DNA of 64,000 nucleotides from Porphyrobacter sp. (GCA_027531395.1 JAPZRO010000007.1:1-64000); one strand, 5' to 3'; shown: positions 34,859 to 44,650, numbered from the stretch's first letter. Notes: generated by a model not told the origin, from the sequence alone. Translations and numbers: made by a program.

Positions 34859-36754
34859 ATGAGTTTCGTGGGCAAGGTCTGGAAAATCCTGGTCGGGATC
34901 AAGGACGGGCTTGTCCTGCTGTTCATGCTGCTGTTCTTCGTTGCACTGTTCGGCATTCTCTCGGCCCGTCCGAGCCCGGGGCAAGTGCGCGAAGGTGCTC
35001 TGCTGATCGAGCTTTCAGGCCGCGTGGTCGAGGAAAAGTCGGTGCTCGATCCGATCGAGGCGCTGCTGTCAGGCACCGCCCCGGTCGAGGAATACCGCGC
35101 CCGCGATCTGGTGCGCGCGCTCGATGCCGCCGCCACCGACGAGCGGATCAAGGCGGTCGTACTCGATCTCACCACCTTTACTGGCGGCGGACAGGTGCAC
35201 CTCACCGAAATCGGCGAGGCGATGGACCGCGTGCGCAAGGCCAGGAAGCCGGTCCTGACCTTCGCGCTCGGCTATGCCGATGATCACATGCTGCTCGCCG
35301 CCCATGCGAGCGAGGTGTGGCTCGATCCGCAAGGCGTCGCGCTGGTCACCGGACCGGGCGGCAACAACCTCTATTTCGCCGATCTGCTGCAGAAGGTCGG
35401 GGTCAATGCGCGGATCTACCGCGCCGGGCAGTTCAAGTCGGCGGTCGAACCCTATTCGCGCAGTTCGATGTCGGACGAGGCGCGCGAGAGCATTTCCGGC
35501 GTCTACAATGCGCTGTGGTCGGAATGGCAGGCCAATGTGAAGAAGGCCCGCCCCAAGGCCAATCTGGCGCAGATCACCGGCGATACGGCGGGCTTTATCG
35601 CGGCTGGCGGCGGCGATCTGGCCGATGCCGCGCTCAAGGCGGGGTTGGTCGACAAGCTCGGCGACCGCGAGCAGTTCGGCGCGCGGGTGGCCGAAATCGC
35701 GGGTAAGGACCGTGCGGATGACACGCCCGGCGCCTTTGCCGCGAGCGATCTGGGCGCTTTCCTTGCCGACCTTGGCCCCGAGCGTTTGGGCAAGGCGATC
35801 GGCGTTGTGACCATCGCGGGCGAGATCGTCGATGGCGAGGCGGGCCCGGGTACGGCGGGCGGCACGCGCATCGCCGATCTGCTCGACGAGGCGCTCGATG
35901 ATGATCTGGCCGCGCTGGTGGTGCGGGTCGATTCGCCCGGTGGCTCGGCGATTGCGGCAGAGGAAATGCGCCGCGCGATCCAGCGTTTCCGCGACCGCAA
36001 GATCCCGGTCGTCGTCTCTTTCGCCAATGTCGCGGCGAGCGGCGGCTACTGGGTCGCGACCTCGTCCGACCGGATCTTTGCCCAGCCCGAGACCATCACC
36101 GGCTCGATCGGGGTGTTTGCCGTGGTGCCGACCTTCGAACAGACCGCCGCGAAGATCGGGGTCAATGCCGATGGCTACAAGACGACACCGCTTTCGGGCC
36201 AGCCCGACATCATCGGCGGCTTCTCGCCCGAGATCGAGGCCGTTTTGCAGGCTGGTGTCAGCTCGACCTACCGCGATTTCCTCGTTCGGGTCGCCCGGGC
36301 GCGCAAGATGACCGTCGCCAAGGTCGACACCATGGCACAGGGGCGCGTGTGGGACGGCGGCGCGGCACGGCAGATGGGCCTCGTCGACCAATTCGGCGGG
36401 CTCGAGGACGCGCTCGAATGGGCCGCTGCCAAGGCCGGACTGAAGAAAGACGACTGGCATCCCGTGTTCCTCGGCGACGAGGGCGAGAATTTCGATCCGC
36501 TGATCCGGCGGTTGCTGACGAGCGAGGCGCGCGCACCCGCGACGATGGCGGGCGGGGATCCCTTCGCGCTGATCGCGCGCCGCCAGAACGAGCTCGCCGC
36601 GCGGCTGATGCAGGATGCCGAGCGGTTCGCAGGCGGCACTGGCGTGCAGGCCTATTGCCTCGAATGCCCCTCCCGCGCCCCCGCCCCGGCCGGCTCCCTC
36701 CGCGCTCCGGCGGGCGGCATGGCCGCGCTTATCCGCATGCTCATGGCGGATTGA
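34859..36754 (+). CDS. sppA: Signal peptide peptidase SppA, long (67K) type
   Basis: 631 residues with one N-terminal membrane anchor (about residues 13-35) and two tandem ClpP-like halves. The general base Lys is in the first half (YRAGQFKSAVEPYS) and the nucleophilic Ser in the second (NVAASGGYWVATSSD), preceded by VRVDSPGGSAIAAEE. It degrades cleaved signal peptides in the inner membrane with its catalytic site in the periplasm. The ATG at 34859 is preferred over an in-frame start at 34829 because the membrane anchor begins there. Confidence 0.93.
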   Translation: MSFVGKVWKILVGIKDGLVLLFMLLFFVALFGILSARPSPGQVREGALLIELSGRVVEEKSVLDPIEALLSGTAPVEEYRARDLVRALDAAATDERIKAVVLDLTTFTGGGQVHLTEIGEAMDRVRKARKPVLTFALGYADDHMLLAAHASEVWLDPQGVALVTGPGGNNLYFADLLQKVGVNARIYRAGQFKSAVEPYSRSSMSDEARESISGVYNALWSEWQANVKKARPKANLAQITGDTAGFIAAGGGDLADAALKAGLVDKLGDREQFGARVAEIAGKDRADDTPGAFAASDLGAFLADLGPERLGKAIGVVTIAGEIVDGEAGPGTAGGTRIADLLDEALDDDLAALVVRVDSPGGSAIAAEEMRRAIQRFRDRKIPVVVSFANVAASGGYWVATSSDRIFAQPETITGSIGVFAVVPTFEQTAAKIGVNADGYKTTPLSGQPDIIGGFSPEIEAVLQAGVSSTYRDFLVRVARARKMTVAKVDTMAQGRVWDGGAARQMGLVDQFGGLEDALEWAAAKAGLKKDDWHPVFLGDEGENFDPLIRRLLTSEARAPATMAGGDPFALIARRQNELAARLMQDAERFAGGTGVQAYCLECPSRAPAPAGSLRAPAGGMAALIRMLMAD

Positions 36755-36861
36755 GCACGAGCGCGAAAAAGTCTCTCCGCGAAGGCGCGCGGGCGCTTGC
36801 CAAACGCAACCGACCACAGTAATGGCCCGCCCCTGTCCGGGGCACATGCGCCCTCACGGAC

Positions 36862-36936
36862 GGGCGCGTAGCTCAGCGGTAGAGCACACCCTTCACACGG
36901 GTGGGGTCACAGGTTCAATCCCTGTCGCGCCCACCA
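36862..36936 (+). tRNA. tRNA-Val (anticodon CAC)
   Basis: 75 nt with encoded CCA. Acceptor GGGCGCG pairs with CGCGCCC; D-arm GCTCAGCGGTAGAGC; anticodon stem CACCC/GGGTG encloses TTCACAC, giving CAC; T-arm ACAGGTTCAATCCCTGT. An 8-bp hairpin (36936-36943 with 36953-36960) follows directly. The remaining 266 bases up to the Rrf2 gene (36961-37226) show no gene or clear element. Confidence 0.97.
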
Positions 36937-37226
36937 TCTTTTCAAAGACTTGGAAAAGATGGCGTCGGTTTCCATGAAAAACATGAAATGCGCCTTGGGG
37001 GTATCCATCGAGGGTTAGCTCACTTTGCGCTGGCACACTCGGCAGCTTTGCGCACCCCGCCCCGGTCCTCACGCAAATCCCATGCTACGGTGAACAGGGC
37101 TCGCCAGGGCTGCGTCCGAGCCAATAGCCACCCGCTCGCTTGCGAGCCCATTGCCGCCATCCAACGCAACACACGAGCGAAGGATGGCTTGACCTCATTG
37201 CCTACCCGGCAGATAGACAATCCACC

Positions 37227-37667
37227 ATGCTGTCACAGAAGACCCGTTACGCGATCCGAGCCATGCAGCATCTGGCCGATTGCCACGGACAGGGGCCGGT
37301 GCAACTGGCCGCGATTGCCGAAGCGCAGAACATTCCGGCCAAGTTCCTGACCGTGATCCTCTCCGAGCTGACCCGATCGGGCCTGGTCGAATCCCAGCGC
37401 GGGCGCGACGGGGGCTACTGGCTGGCGATCCCGCCAATCGACATCACCTATGGCGATCTCATCCGCCACATGCGCGGCAGCCTTGCGCTGGTGCCCTGTG
37501 CCAGCCGCTATGCGCACGAGAAGTGCAAGAACTGTGTCGAGGAAGGCGAATGCCGAACGCGGGCGCTGATGCTCGACGTGCGCGACCGGACGGCGCAGAT
37601 TCTCGACGGCATCCGCCTGTCCGACCCGATCACGCCGGTGCCGTCCTTCGCCGAGGACACGGCCTGA
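37227..37667 (+). CDS. Rrf2-family transcriptional regulator with four cysteines
   Basis: 146 residues. Winged helix-turn-helix N-terminus typical of Rrf2 (MLSQKTRYAIRAMQHLAD, IPAKFLTVILSELTRSGLVESQRGRDGGYWLA). The signal region holds Cys91, Cys100, Cys103 and Cys109, a cluster suited to binding an Fe-S centre or sensing sulfur/redox state, as in IscR, NsrR or CymR relatives. The ATG at 37227 matches the family start. It is followed by DUF2292, a TonB receptor and a TauE/SafE exporter, a grouping consistent with sulfur-compound control (inference). Confidence 0.88.
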   Translation: MLSQKTRYAIRAMQHLADCHGQGPVQLAAIAEAQNIPAKFLTVILSELTRSGLVESQRGRDGGYWLAIPPIDITYGDLIRHMRGSLALVPCASRYAHEKCKNCVEEGECRTRALMLDVRDRTAQILDGIRLSDPITPVPSFAEDTA

Positions 37668-37810
37668 AGGCCGCCCGCGCTCGCTCCGGGGCGCAAAGCC
37701 CACCTTTCGCCCCGCAACAGAATTTCTGCTCTGTCGGCCTATTGTCAATCAAATCGCTTGAGTTTAGTTTCTTCGTTGCGGACCGAATCCGCGTAACGAA
37801 AGGCCCATCC

Positions 37811-37978
37811 ATGGACCGTGACGAGAAACAATCTGGCGCAGGCGGGATTCTGCCTGACGCGCTGGCGCTGGTCGGCGAGGCGCTGTCGCGCCTGCGCTAC
37901 GGCGCGATCCAGCTGACCGTGCATGACGGCAAGGTCATGCAGATCGACGTGACCGAAAGGAAGCGGCTGGCCGAATGA
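37811..37978 (+). CDS. DUF2292 (YezD-like) small protein
   Basis: 55 residues. The core ALVGEALSRLRYGAIQLTVHDGKVMQIDVTER matches DUF2292/YezD, small proteins often found with sulfate or sulfonate assimilation genes. Its biochemical function is unknown. It lies 143 bases after the Rrf2 gene and 82 before the TonB receptor, in the same direction. Confidence 0.85.
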   Translation: MDRDEKQSGAGGILPDALALVGEALSRLRYGAIQLTVHDGKVMQIDVTERKRLAE

Positions 37979-38060
37979 CCGGCACCGCGACCACACCAAA
38001 CCACAACAGGGACACGCAGACCGGACCTCCGGATGCATACCCGCTTGCAAAGGCGAGACC

Positions 38061-40499
38061 ATGTATCCGTTTTCCACCCGCAGCACCCTGCTGCTCGGAG
38101 CAGGGCTGACCGCGCTGCTTTCCGCCCCCGTCCACGCGCAGGACGACATTCCTGCCGACCTTGCCACCACCGCCCAGGAGGAGCCGAACAGCAATGACAT
38201 CATCGTCACTGCCCGCCGCCGCTCCGAAAGCGCGCAGGACATTCCCCTCGCCGTGTCGGTGATCGACGCCAAGCAGCTCGACGAGACCGGGGCGTTCAAC
38301 GTCAACCGGCTCCAGCAGCTCGCGCCGACCTTGCAGTTCTATTCCTCCAATCCGCGCAACACCGCGGTCAACATCCGCGGCCTCGGCGTGCCCTTCGGCC
38401 TCACCAGCGACGGGTTCGAGCAGGGCGTCGGCATCTATGTCGACGACGTCTATTATTCGCGCGTCGCCTCGGCGACCTTCGACTTCCTCGACGTGGCGCA
38501 GATCGAGGTGCTGCGCGGGCCGCAGGGGACGCTCTACGGCAAGAACACCACAGCGGGCGCGATCAACATCACCACCAACCAGCCGAGCTTCGACTTCGAG
38601 GGACGGGCCGAGCTGTCGCTTGGCAATTACGAGTTCCGGCAGGCGCGGCTGGCGATCTCGGGCCCGCTATCCGAACGCGTCGCGGCGCGGGTCGCCTTCT
38701 CGGGCACCTCGCGGCGCGGGACGATCCGCAATGTCACCACGGGCGAGGACATCCAGAGCCTCGACAACCTTGGGGTGCGCGCCCAGGTGCTGTGGGAGGC
38801 AACGGACAATCTCAAGATCACGCTGGTCGGCGACTACAACAAGCAGGATGCCAATTGCTGCGGTTCGGTGTTCGTCCGCACCGCGCCGACCCAGCGGCCT
38901 CTGAACCGCCAGTTCGCAGCCCTTGCCGCCGCGCAGAATTATGCGCCGCCCTCGACCAACCCCTTCGACCGCCTGTCCGATCTCGATTCGCAGCTCAATG
39001 CGGGCAACGTGATCGCAGGCGCCTCGCTGCGGCTGGTGTGGGACATCGGGCCGGGCACCTTCACCTCGGTGAGCGCGTGGCGCTACTGGGACTGGAAGCC
39101 CGAGAACGACCGCGACTTCACCGGTCTGTCGATCGTCGCACTGTCGCAGAACCCGTCGCAGCAGGACCAGTTCACGCAGGAATTCCGCTACGCCTACACC
39201 GGCGATACGATCGACTTCGTGGTCGGCGCCTTTGCCTTCGACCAGCGGATCGACACGCAGGGCACCGAGGCGCACGGCATCAACTCCAGCCGCTGGACCA
39301 TCGCGCCCGCCAACCCGCTGTCGAACGATCCGAGCGTGCTCAACGGCCTCACCGCGCGCAACACCCAGTTACTCGAAAGCACCAGCCTTGCGCTGTTCGG
39401 GCAGCTGAGCTGGAAGGTGACCGACGCCTTCACCATCCAGCCGGGCGTGCGGCTCAACTACGACAGGAAGAAGGGCTTCTACGAGCGGCGGGTGTTCACC
39501 GGCACCGGCACCGAGCTGACCGGGCGCGAGACCGATGCCCGCAGCCGCGCGCAGCTCGCGGTGTTCCAGCCGCAGGTGAGCGCGCCGGAGGATACCGACT
39601 GGAACCTCACCTATGATCTTACGCTGAGCTACGAGCTGGCGCCCGATGTGCTGGCCTACGGCACCTATGCCAAGAGCTTCAAGACCATCGGTATCAACCA
39701 GAACGGATTGCCGACCGATGCCAGCGGCCAGCCGATCGCGGCCGCGGGCTCGATCCGGCCCGAGAAGGTCGATCACTTCGAGATCGGGCTCAAGACCCAG
39801 TTCTGGGATCGCCGCGCAACACTCAACCTTGCGGCCTTCCGCACCGATATCCGCGACTATCAGGCGACCGTGATCAACGGCGAATTCGGGGTACTGCGCG
39901 GCTTCCTCGCCAATGCCGACAAAGTGCGCTCGCAAGGGATCGAGGTGGATTTCTCGGTGCGGCCGAGCGAGCGGTTCACCGCCTATGCCAGCGGGGCCTA
40001 TACCGACGCGAAATATGTCCGCTTCGTGGATGCGCCGTGCCCGCCGGAACTGTCGGGCGGCACCACCGCAGGCCCCGGCCAGACCCCGTCCGCCCCCGGC
40101 ACCCCGGGCGGGATCAGCCCGGCCAACTGCGACATTTCCGGCCAGCGCCTGCCGGGCGTGTCGAAATGGGCCTTCTCGTTCGGGGCGGAGGGCAATCTGC
40201 CCACCACGTTCCTCGGCAAGCCGGGGCAGGTCTACCTCGGGTATGACGGCTCCTACCGTTCGGACTTCTCGTCGAACCCCTCGCCCTCGGCCTTCACCAA
40301 TGTCGAAGGCTACCACCTGTCCAATTTTCGCCTCGGTTTCCGTGCAGATGACGGGCTCAACCTGTTTGCATGGGTGAGAAATGCGTTTGACGAGAACTAT
40401 TTCGAGCAGCTCTTTGTCGGCCCCGGCAGCACCGGGCTGATCGCGGGGCTTCCCGGAGACCCGCGCACCTGGGGCGCGACCGCCTCGATCACCTTCTAG
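38061..40499 (+). CDS. TonB-dependent outer-membrane receptor
   Basis: 812 residues: signal peptide (ending VHA near residue 26), a short spacer with the TonB-box-like NDIIVTARRR, a plug domain (DIPLAVSVIDAKQLDETGAFNVNRL; YVDDVYYSRVASA; EVLRGPQGTLYGKNTTAGAINI) and a 22-stranded barrel ending in Phe (TASITF). It imports a scarce or large substrate using TonB energy. The sulfur-flavoured neighbours (Rrf2, DUF2292, TauE) suggest a sulfonate or sulfate ester as cargo, which is inference only. Confidence 0.92.
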   Translation: MYPFSTRSTLLLGAGLTALLSAPVHAQDDIPADLATTAQEEPNSNDIIVTARRRSESAQDIPLAVSVIDAKQLDETGAFNVNRLQQLAPTLQFYSSNPRNTAVNIRGLGVPFGLTSDGFEQGVGIYVDDVYYSRVASATFDFLDVAQIEVLRGPQGTLYGKNTTAGAINITTNQPSFDFEGRAELSLGNYEFRQARLAISGPLSERVAARVAFSGTSRRGTIRNVTTGEDIQSLDNLGVRAQVLWEATDNLKITLVGDYNKQDANCCGSVFVRTAPTQRPLNRQFAALAAAQNYAPPSTNPFDRLSDLDSQLNAGNVIAGASLRLVWDIGPGTFTSVSAWRYWDWKPENDRDFTGLSIVALSQNPSQQDQFTQEFRYAYTGDTIDFVVGAFAFDQRIDTQGTEAHGINSSRWTIAPANPLSNDPSVLNGLTARNTQLLESTSLALFGQLSWKVTDAFTIQPGVRLNYDRKKGFYERRVFTGTGTELTGRETDARSRAQLAVFQPQVSAPEDTDWNLTYDLTLSYELAPDVLAYGTYAKSFKTIGINQNGLPTDASGQPIAAAGSIRPEKVDHFEIGLKTQFWDRRATLNLAAFRTDIRDYQATVINGEFGVLRGFLANADKVRSQGIEVDFSVRPSERFTAYASGAYTDAKYVRFVDAPCPPELSGGTTAGPGQTPSAPGTPGGISPANCDISGQRLPGVSKWAFSFGAEGNLPTTFLGKPGQVYLGYDGSYRSDFSSNPSPSAFTNVEGYHLSNFRLGFRADDGLNLFAWVRNAFDENYFEQLFVGPGSTGLIAGLPGDPRTWGATASITF

Positions 40500-40528
40500 C
40501 CCTGCCAGCACGCAGAGAGGACCACCTC

Positions 40529-41302
40529 ATGCCCGATATCCTTCCGCTCCTGATCGACATCGCGCCGTTCATTGCCATCGGCATGGCGGCGCAGATGATC
40601 GACGGGGCGCTGGGCATGGCCTTCGGGGTCATCACCCAGACCCTGCTGGTGAGCGCACTCGGCGTGCCCCCCGCGACCGCCTCGGCGAGCGTGCATCTGG
40701 TCGAGCTGTTCACCACGGGCGCGTCGGGCACGAGCCACATCCTGCACCGCAATGTCGACTGGGGCCTGTTCTGGCGGCTGGTCCCCTTTGGCGTGCTGGG
40801 CGGGGTGACGGGGGCCTATCTGCTCTCGAGCATCGACGCCTCGGCCGCGCGGCCCTTCGTGATGATCTATCTGACGGGCATCGGCTTCTACCTGCTGTGG
40901 CGCGGGATCCGGCTCTCCAAACCCAAGTTCGAGGACCCGCGCTACACCCGCCCGCTGGCGCTGGCGGGTGGTTTTCTCGATGCGGCGGGCGGGGGCGGCT
41001 GGGGGCCGGTGGTGACCAGCAACCTGCTGTTCCAGGGCGGCGATCCGCGCAAGGTGATCGGCACGGTCAATTCGGCCGAGTTCCTGCTGACCCTCTCGAT
41101 CTCGATCGCCTTCATCGCGACGCTCGGCTTTGCCGCCTTCACGCTGATCACCGTGGGACTCATCATCGGCGGGGTGATCGCCGCGCCTTTCGGGGCGGTG
41201 CTGGCCAGCCGGGTGCAGCCGCGCGTCCTGCTGCTCGCAGTGGCAGTGGTGCTGATCGCCACCAGCAGCTACAGCATCTGGAAGGCGTGGCTCGCGGTCT
41301 AG
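40529..41302 (+). CDS. TauE/SafE family anion exporter
   Basis: 257 residues with about eight transmembrane helices and the two family repeats: GMAAQMIDGALGMAFGVITQTLL in the first half and ALAGGFLDAAGGGGWGPVVTSNLL in the second. TauE/SafE proteins move sulfite, sulfoacetate or related organosulfur anions across the inner membrane. It starts 29 bases after the TonB receptor stop. Probably removes sulfite produced by sulfonate breakdown; unproven here. Confidence 0.92.
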   Translation: MPDILPLLIDIAPFIAIGMAAQMIDGALGMAFGVITQTLLVSALGVPPATASASVHLVELFTTGASGTSHILHRNVDWGLFWRLVPFGVLGGVTGAYLLSSIDASAARPFVMIYLTGIGFYLLWRGIRLSKPKFEDPRYTRPLALAGGFLDAAGGGGWGPVVTSNLLFQGGDPRKVIGTVNSAEFLLTLSISIAFIATLGFAAFTLITVGLIIGGVIAAPFGAVLASRVQPRVLLLAVAVVLIATSSYSIWKAWLAV

Positions 41303-41329
41303 CGCCCATCACCGGAACGAGGCCTGCCC

Positions 41330-42133
41330 GTGGATACCGAACTGCTCCTGATCTGCGCGCTGACGGCGGTGATCAACCTGATCGGCGCGCTCGCCTATGC
41401 CGCGCGCATTGCCGGGGTGCGCACCGGACGGATCGCGCTGAGCTTCGCGCTGTTCAACATCCTGCTGCTGGTCTCGCGCACCTCCAACGGGTTCCTCGGG
41501 CCCTTCCTTGCCAAGCGCATCGAGACCGCGCTGGCGAGCGGCGGGAGCGAGGCGCTGCTGTGGGATCTCAGGCTGGTGCTGTTCTCGGCGGCGGCGGCGG
41601 TCGCGCTCGGCATCGTGCTGGTGCCGACTGGCCAGCGGCTGTTTGCCGCCGCGATCACCTTCTTTCAGGCGCGGCGCTCGACCACCCGGCTGATTCTTGC
41701 CAGCATGACCCCGGCGGGCCTTGCGACGCTGCGCGATTCCATCGCCATTCCCTCGGGCGAGACCTTGCGGTCGCTGTCCAAGCCGCGCGGGGTGAGCTGG
41801 ACCGTGCTCGCCGCCAACGCCGCGGCGCAGGGGCTGCTGGCGGTGGGGGTGCTGGCCTCGCTCTATGCGGGCTATCTCGTCCCCGAGTTCCGAGTCACTG
41901 CCTCGCAGATGACCGCGATCGTCAACGGCTTTGCAACGATCCTGCTGTTCGCGCTGATCGACCCGCAGATCTCGGCGCTAACCGACGACGTGGTCGACGG
42001 CAGCGTTTCCGAGGCGACCTTCCGCCGGGCGATGATCTGGGTCTCGCTGAGCCGCCTCGCCGGCACGCTGCTGGCGCAGGCATTGCTGGTGCCCGCCGCG
42101 GTGGTGATCGCCTGGGCGGCCGGGTGGCTGTAG
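41330..42133 (+). CDS. amj: Amj-type lipid II flippase (DUF2837)
   Basis: 267 residues, six or more transmembrane helices, with the family stretch LIGALAYAARIAGVRTGRIALSFALFNILLLVSRTSN and SASMTPAGLA-like centre, matching Amj/YdaH (alternate to MurJ) of Bacillus. Amj can flip lipid-linked peptidoglycan precursor when MurJ is absent or inhibited. The start is a GTG at 41330. It is 27 bases downstream of the TauE gene on the same strand, and convergent with the FAD monooxygenase. The homology is persuasive by pattern but was not searched. Confidence 0.82.
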   Translation: MDTELLLICALTAVINLIGALAYAARIAGVRTGRIALSFALFNILLLVSRTSNGFLGPFLAKRIETALASGGSEALLWDLRLVLFSAAAAVALGIVLVPTGQRLFAAAITFFQARRSTTRLILASMTPAGLATLRDSIAIPSGETLRSLSKPRGVSWTVLAANAAAQGLLAVGVLASLYAGYLVPEFRVTASQMTAIVNGFATILLFALIDPQISALTDDVVDGSVSEATFRRAMIWVSLSRLAGTLLAQALLVPAAVVIAWAAGWL

Positions 42134-42134
42134 C

Positions 42135-43619
42135 CTAGCGGCTATCGGGTCGTGGGTTGCGGCGGGCCATGGCGGCCTGCCAAGCGCGCGCGAGCGTCTC
42201 TGCGTCCCCGCTCCCGAAGACATAGCGGTCAGGCCGGACCAGCACGGCCTCGGCACCATGGCGATCGAGCCAGTCGGTAAGTCCAGCCGCAAAGGCCGCA
42301 AGCCGGGACTCCGCCAGATCCGCCCGGCGGATCAGCCATTCCTCCGGCCCGAGGACGTCGTCGAGCCGTGCGCCATCAGCGCCGATCACCTGCGGAAAAT
42401 AGCTCCCCGTGCCCGGCGATCCGGGGAGAATCGCGCCCTTGTCGAGCGGCGGGTAGGCGGGCGGGCCGTCGGGCAGCTTGCCCAGCGCCCGGGCCAGCGC
42501 AAACTTGGCATCGCGGACGGCTGCGCCGAACCGGCTGGTGGTGCACACCATCTTGCCCATCATGATCGCCATATCGATCGTGGCGCGCAGGTTGGGCGCG
42601 CGTTCGGGCTGGTAGGTGTCAAGCAGGGTCTCGTCCGCTTCGCCCTTTGTGATGGCCGCCAGCTTCCATGCAAGGTTCGCCGCATCGCGCAGGCCCGAAC
42701 ACATCCCCTGCCCCGCAAATGGCGGGGTCTGGTGCGCGGCATCGCCGGCGAGCAGCACGCGCCCCTTGCGCCAGTGCTGAGCGATCCGGGCACGGAAGGT
42801 GTAGACCGCCTTGCGCTCGATCCTGACCGCGCCCTCCACCTGCCACGGCGCGAGCATCCGCGCCACCGCTGCATCGCTGCTCATCTCTTCCGGGGTCTCG
42901 CCGGGAAGGATCATGAACTCCCAGCGGTGCCGCCCTTCGCCCATCAGAACGCAGGTCGTGGGGCGCGCGGGATCGCAGATTTGCAGGTTGGCGGTGGGAA
43001 GACGCGAGGGGTCATCGACCAGCACGTCGACCACCAGCCACGGCTCCTCGAAACCGAGATCCTCGAAGGCGATGCCGCAGGCCTTGCGCACCGGACTGCG
43101 CGCGCCGTCCGCGCCGACCAGCCAGCGCGCCCGTATAGTGCGCTCGCCCTCAGGTGCGGCGAATTGCGCGGTGACGCCGTCGCTGTCCTCGGCAAAGGAC
43201 AGCATCTCCCAACCCGAGCGCAGCGCGCCCGGTGCGCGGGCCGCGAGCGAGGCCCTGAGCGCCGCTTCGACCGACGGTTGGTGGATCATGTTGGCGATCG
43301 GCCAGCCGCCCGGACCGTTGCCAGTGGCACCGCTGAAGGCCATCAGTTCCCGGCCGCACGCGTTGCGGAACTCGTAGCGGTCAGCCCGGCGACTGGTCGC
43401 CATCACCGCCTCGGCCGCACCTGCTTCCTGCAGGATGCGCATGCCCTCATGATCGATATGCGCCGCGCGCGGGAGCGGGAAAATGTCCGCCTCCTTTTCG
43501 GCGACGAACACGCTGACCCCGCGCTTCGCCAGCAGCGCCGCGAGCGTCACGCCGGTCGGCCCGCCGCCGATGATCAGCACGTCGCAGTCGAAGCCTGCCA
43601 TCGTCCCCTCCGCCGCCAT
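42135..43619 (-). CDS. FAD-dependent aromatic monooxygenase (MhpA-like)
   Basis: 494 residues of the flavoprotein hydroxylase family: dinucleotide motif LIIGGGPTGVTLA near residue 15, the DG motif WLVGADGARSPVRK and the GD motif VLLAGDAAHQTPPFAGQGM. It probably hydroxylates an aromatic acid or phenol with NAD(P)H and O2, giving a catechol for ring cleavage. The ATG at 43619 overlaps the MBL stop (TGATG); an in-frame ATG at 43601 (MAGFDCDV) is an alternative. It is the last gene of a four-gene catabolic operon controlled by the TetR at 46.6 kb. Confidence 0.9.
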   Translation of the reverse strand: MAAEGTMAGFDCDVLIIGGGPTGVTLAALLAKRGVSVFVAEKEADIFPLPRAAHIDHEGMRILQEAGAAEAVMATSRRADRYEFRNACGRELMAFSGATGNGPGGWPIANMIHQPSVEAALRASLAARAPGALRSGWEMLSFAEDSDGVTAQFAAPEGERTIRARWLVGADGARSPVRKACGIAFEDLGFEEPWLVVDVLVDDPSRLPTANLQICDPARPTTCVLMGEGRHRWEFMILPGETPEEMSSDAAVARMLAPWQVEGAVRIERKAVYTFRARIAQHWRKGRVLLAGDAAHQTPPFAGQGMCSGLRDAANLAWKLAAITKGEADETLLDTYQPERAPNLRATIDMAIMMGKMVCTTSRFGAAVRDAKFALARALGKLPDGPPAYPPLDKGAILPGSPGTGSYFPQVIGADGARLDDVLGPEEWLIRRADLAESRLAAFAAGLTDWLDRHGAEAVLVRPDRYVFGSGDAETLARAWQAAMARRNPRPDSR

Positions 43620-44650
43620 CAGAACGCCAGCACGATGCCGTCTTCGGCGACGGTGAGCTGGCCTTTGAAATGCTCGCCCATCCCCTCGGTATACATGGCC
43701 CGCACCACCATGTTTTCGGGGTAGGGAATGAGGTGGGTGAGCACGAGATGCTTCACGCCAGCTGCCTGCGCCTGCTTGGCCAGCGCGATGTTGTCGGCGT
43801 GATAGGGGATGGTGCGCTCGGCCACGCGGGCGTGGAAGTCCATGCCCATCGCCTTCATCTGCGGGATCGCGCGCCGGACCATGTGCGAGGCGTAGGATTC
43901 GTGGACGACCATGTCCGCGCCCTTCATCGCGGGCAGGTTGACCGGGCTGACTTCGGTGTCACCGCTGATGAACAGCTTGCGTCCCTTGTAGCGCAGGACA
44001 TAGCCGAGCGCCGGACGCACCGGATCATGCGCTACCAGCGCCGCGTCGATGGTCACCCCGTCCTTGTCATAGACGCGCTCGGTCCGCGCCCCATCCGGGA
44101 AGGCGATCTCCAGCGGCACCGCGCGGGCGACGGCGCGGCGTTCGGCGAGGTGCGGCATGTTGGCGCTGCGATAGCCCTCGTCGAGCGCATAGACGGCATC
44201 GAAGCCCGCGATCACCTGCGCCAGACCCTGCGGGCCCTGCACTTCGAGCGGCGTGGTGCGCCCCCAGATCCACCCGGCGTTGATGAGCGCGCCGAGATCA
44301 TTGAAGTGATCGGAATGGAAGTGGGTGACGAAGACCCGCTCGATGTCGTTCACCGGAATGCGCGAGGCGGAGAGCGAGCGCAGCGCGCCATCGCCGGCAT
44401 CGAACAGGAACAGCCGTCCGCCGGCGGCGACCAGCGTGCAGGCCTGCGCGCGGGCCGAACTGACCTCGGGCGAGCCGGTGCCGCAGATCAGCACCTTGAT
44501 GCCGTCATGGTCCTTGGCGAAACCCGTGTCCGGCCCGTCGGCCAGCCGCTGGCGGATAGCCCAGCCGAGCAGCTCGTCGCGCTGGGCATAGGCGGTCCCC
44601 GCGCCGATCAGGAGCACCAGCGCGATCGCGATCAGGATCCTGCGCAGCAT
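43619..44650 (-). CDS. Exported MBL-fold metallo-hydrolase
   Basis: 343 residues with a signal peptide (LIAIALVLLIGAGTAYAQ). The zinc motif HxHxDH reads THFHSDHFNDLG; further ligand regions are VHESYASH and LVLTHLIPYP. The family hydrolyses esters, lactones or phosphate esters; in this operon a lactone or ester intermediate of aromatic breakdown is likely but unproven. An export signal is unusual for a catabolic enzyme. The ATG at 44650 is preferred over 44722 because the signal peptide begins there. Confidence 0.85.
   Translation of the reverse strand: MLRRILIAIALVLLIGAGTAYAQRDELLGWAIRQRLADGPDTGFAKDHDGIKVLICGTGSPEVSSARAQACTLVAAGGRLFLFDAGDGALRSLSASRIPVNDIERVFVTHFHSDHFNDLGALINAGWIWGRTTPLEVQGPQGLAQVIAGFDAVYALDEGYRSANMPHLAERRAVARAVPLEIAFPDGARTERVYDKDGVTIDAALVAHDPVRPALGYVLRYKGRKLFISGDTEVSPVNLPAMKGADMVVHESYASHMVRRAIPQMKAMGMDFHARVAERTIPYHADNIALAKQAQAAGVKHLVLTHLIPYPENMVVRAMYTEGMGEHFKGQLTVAEDGIVLAF

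Noticed and set aside
37020..37220. A 66-codon minus-strand open frame between tRNA-Val and the Rrf2 gene
   Set aside because: No recognisable domain and no supporting context; could be a remnant but there is nothing to support a gene.
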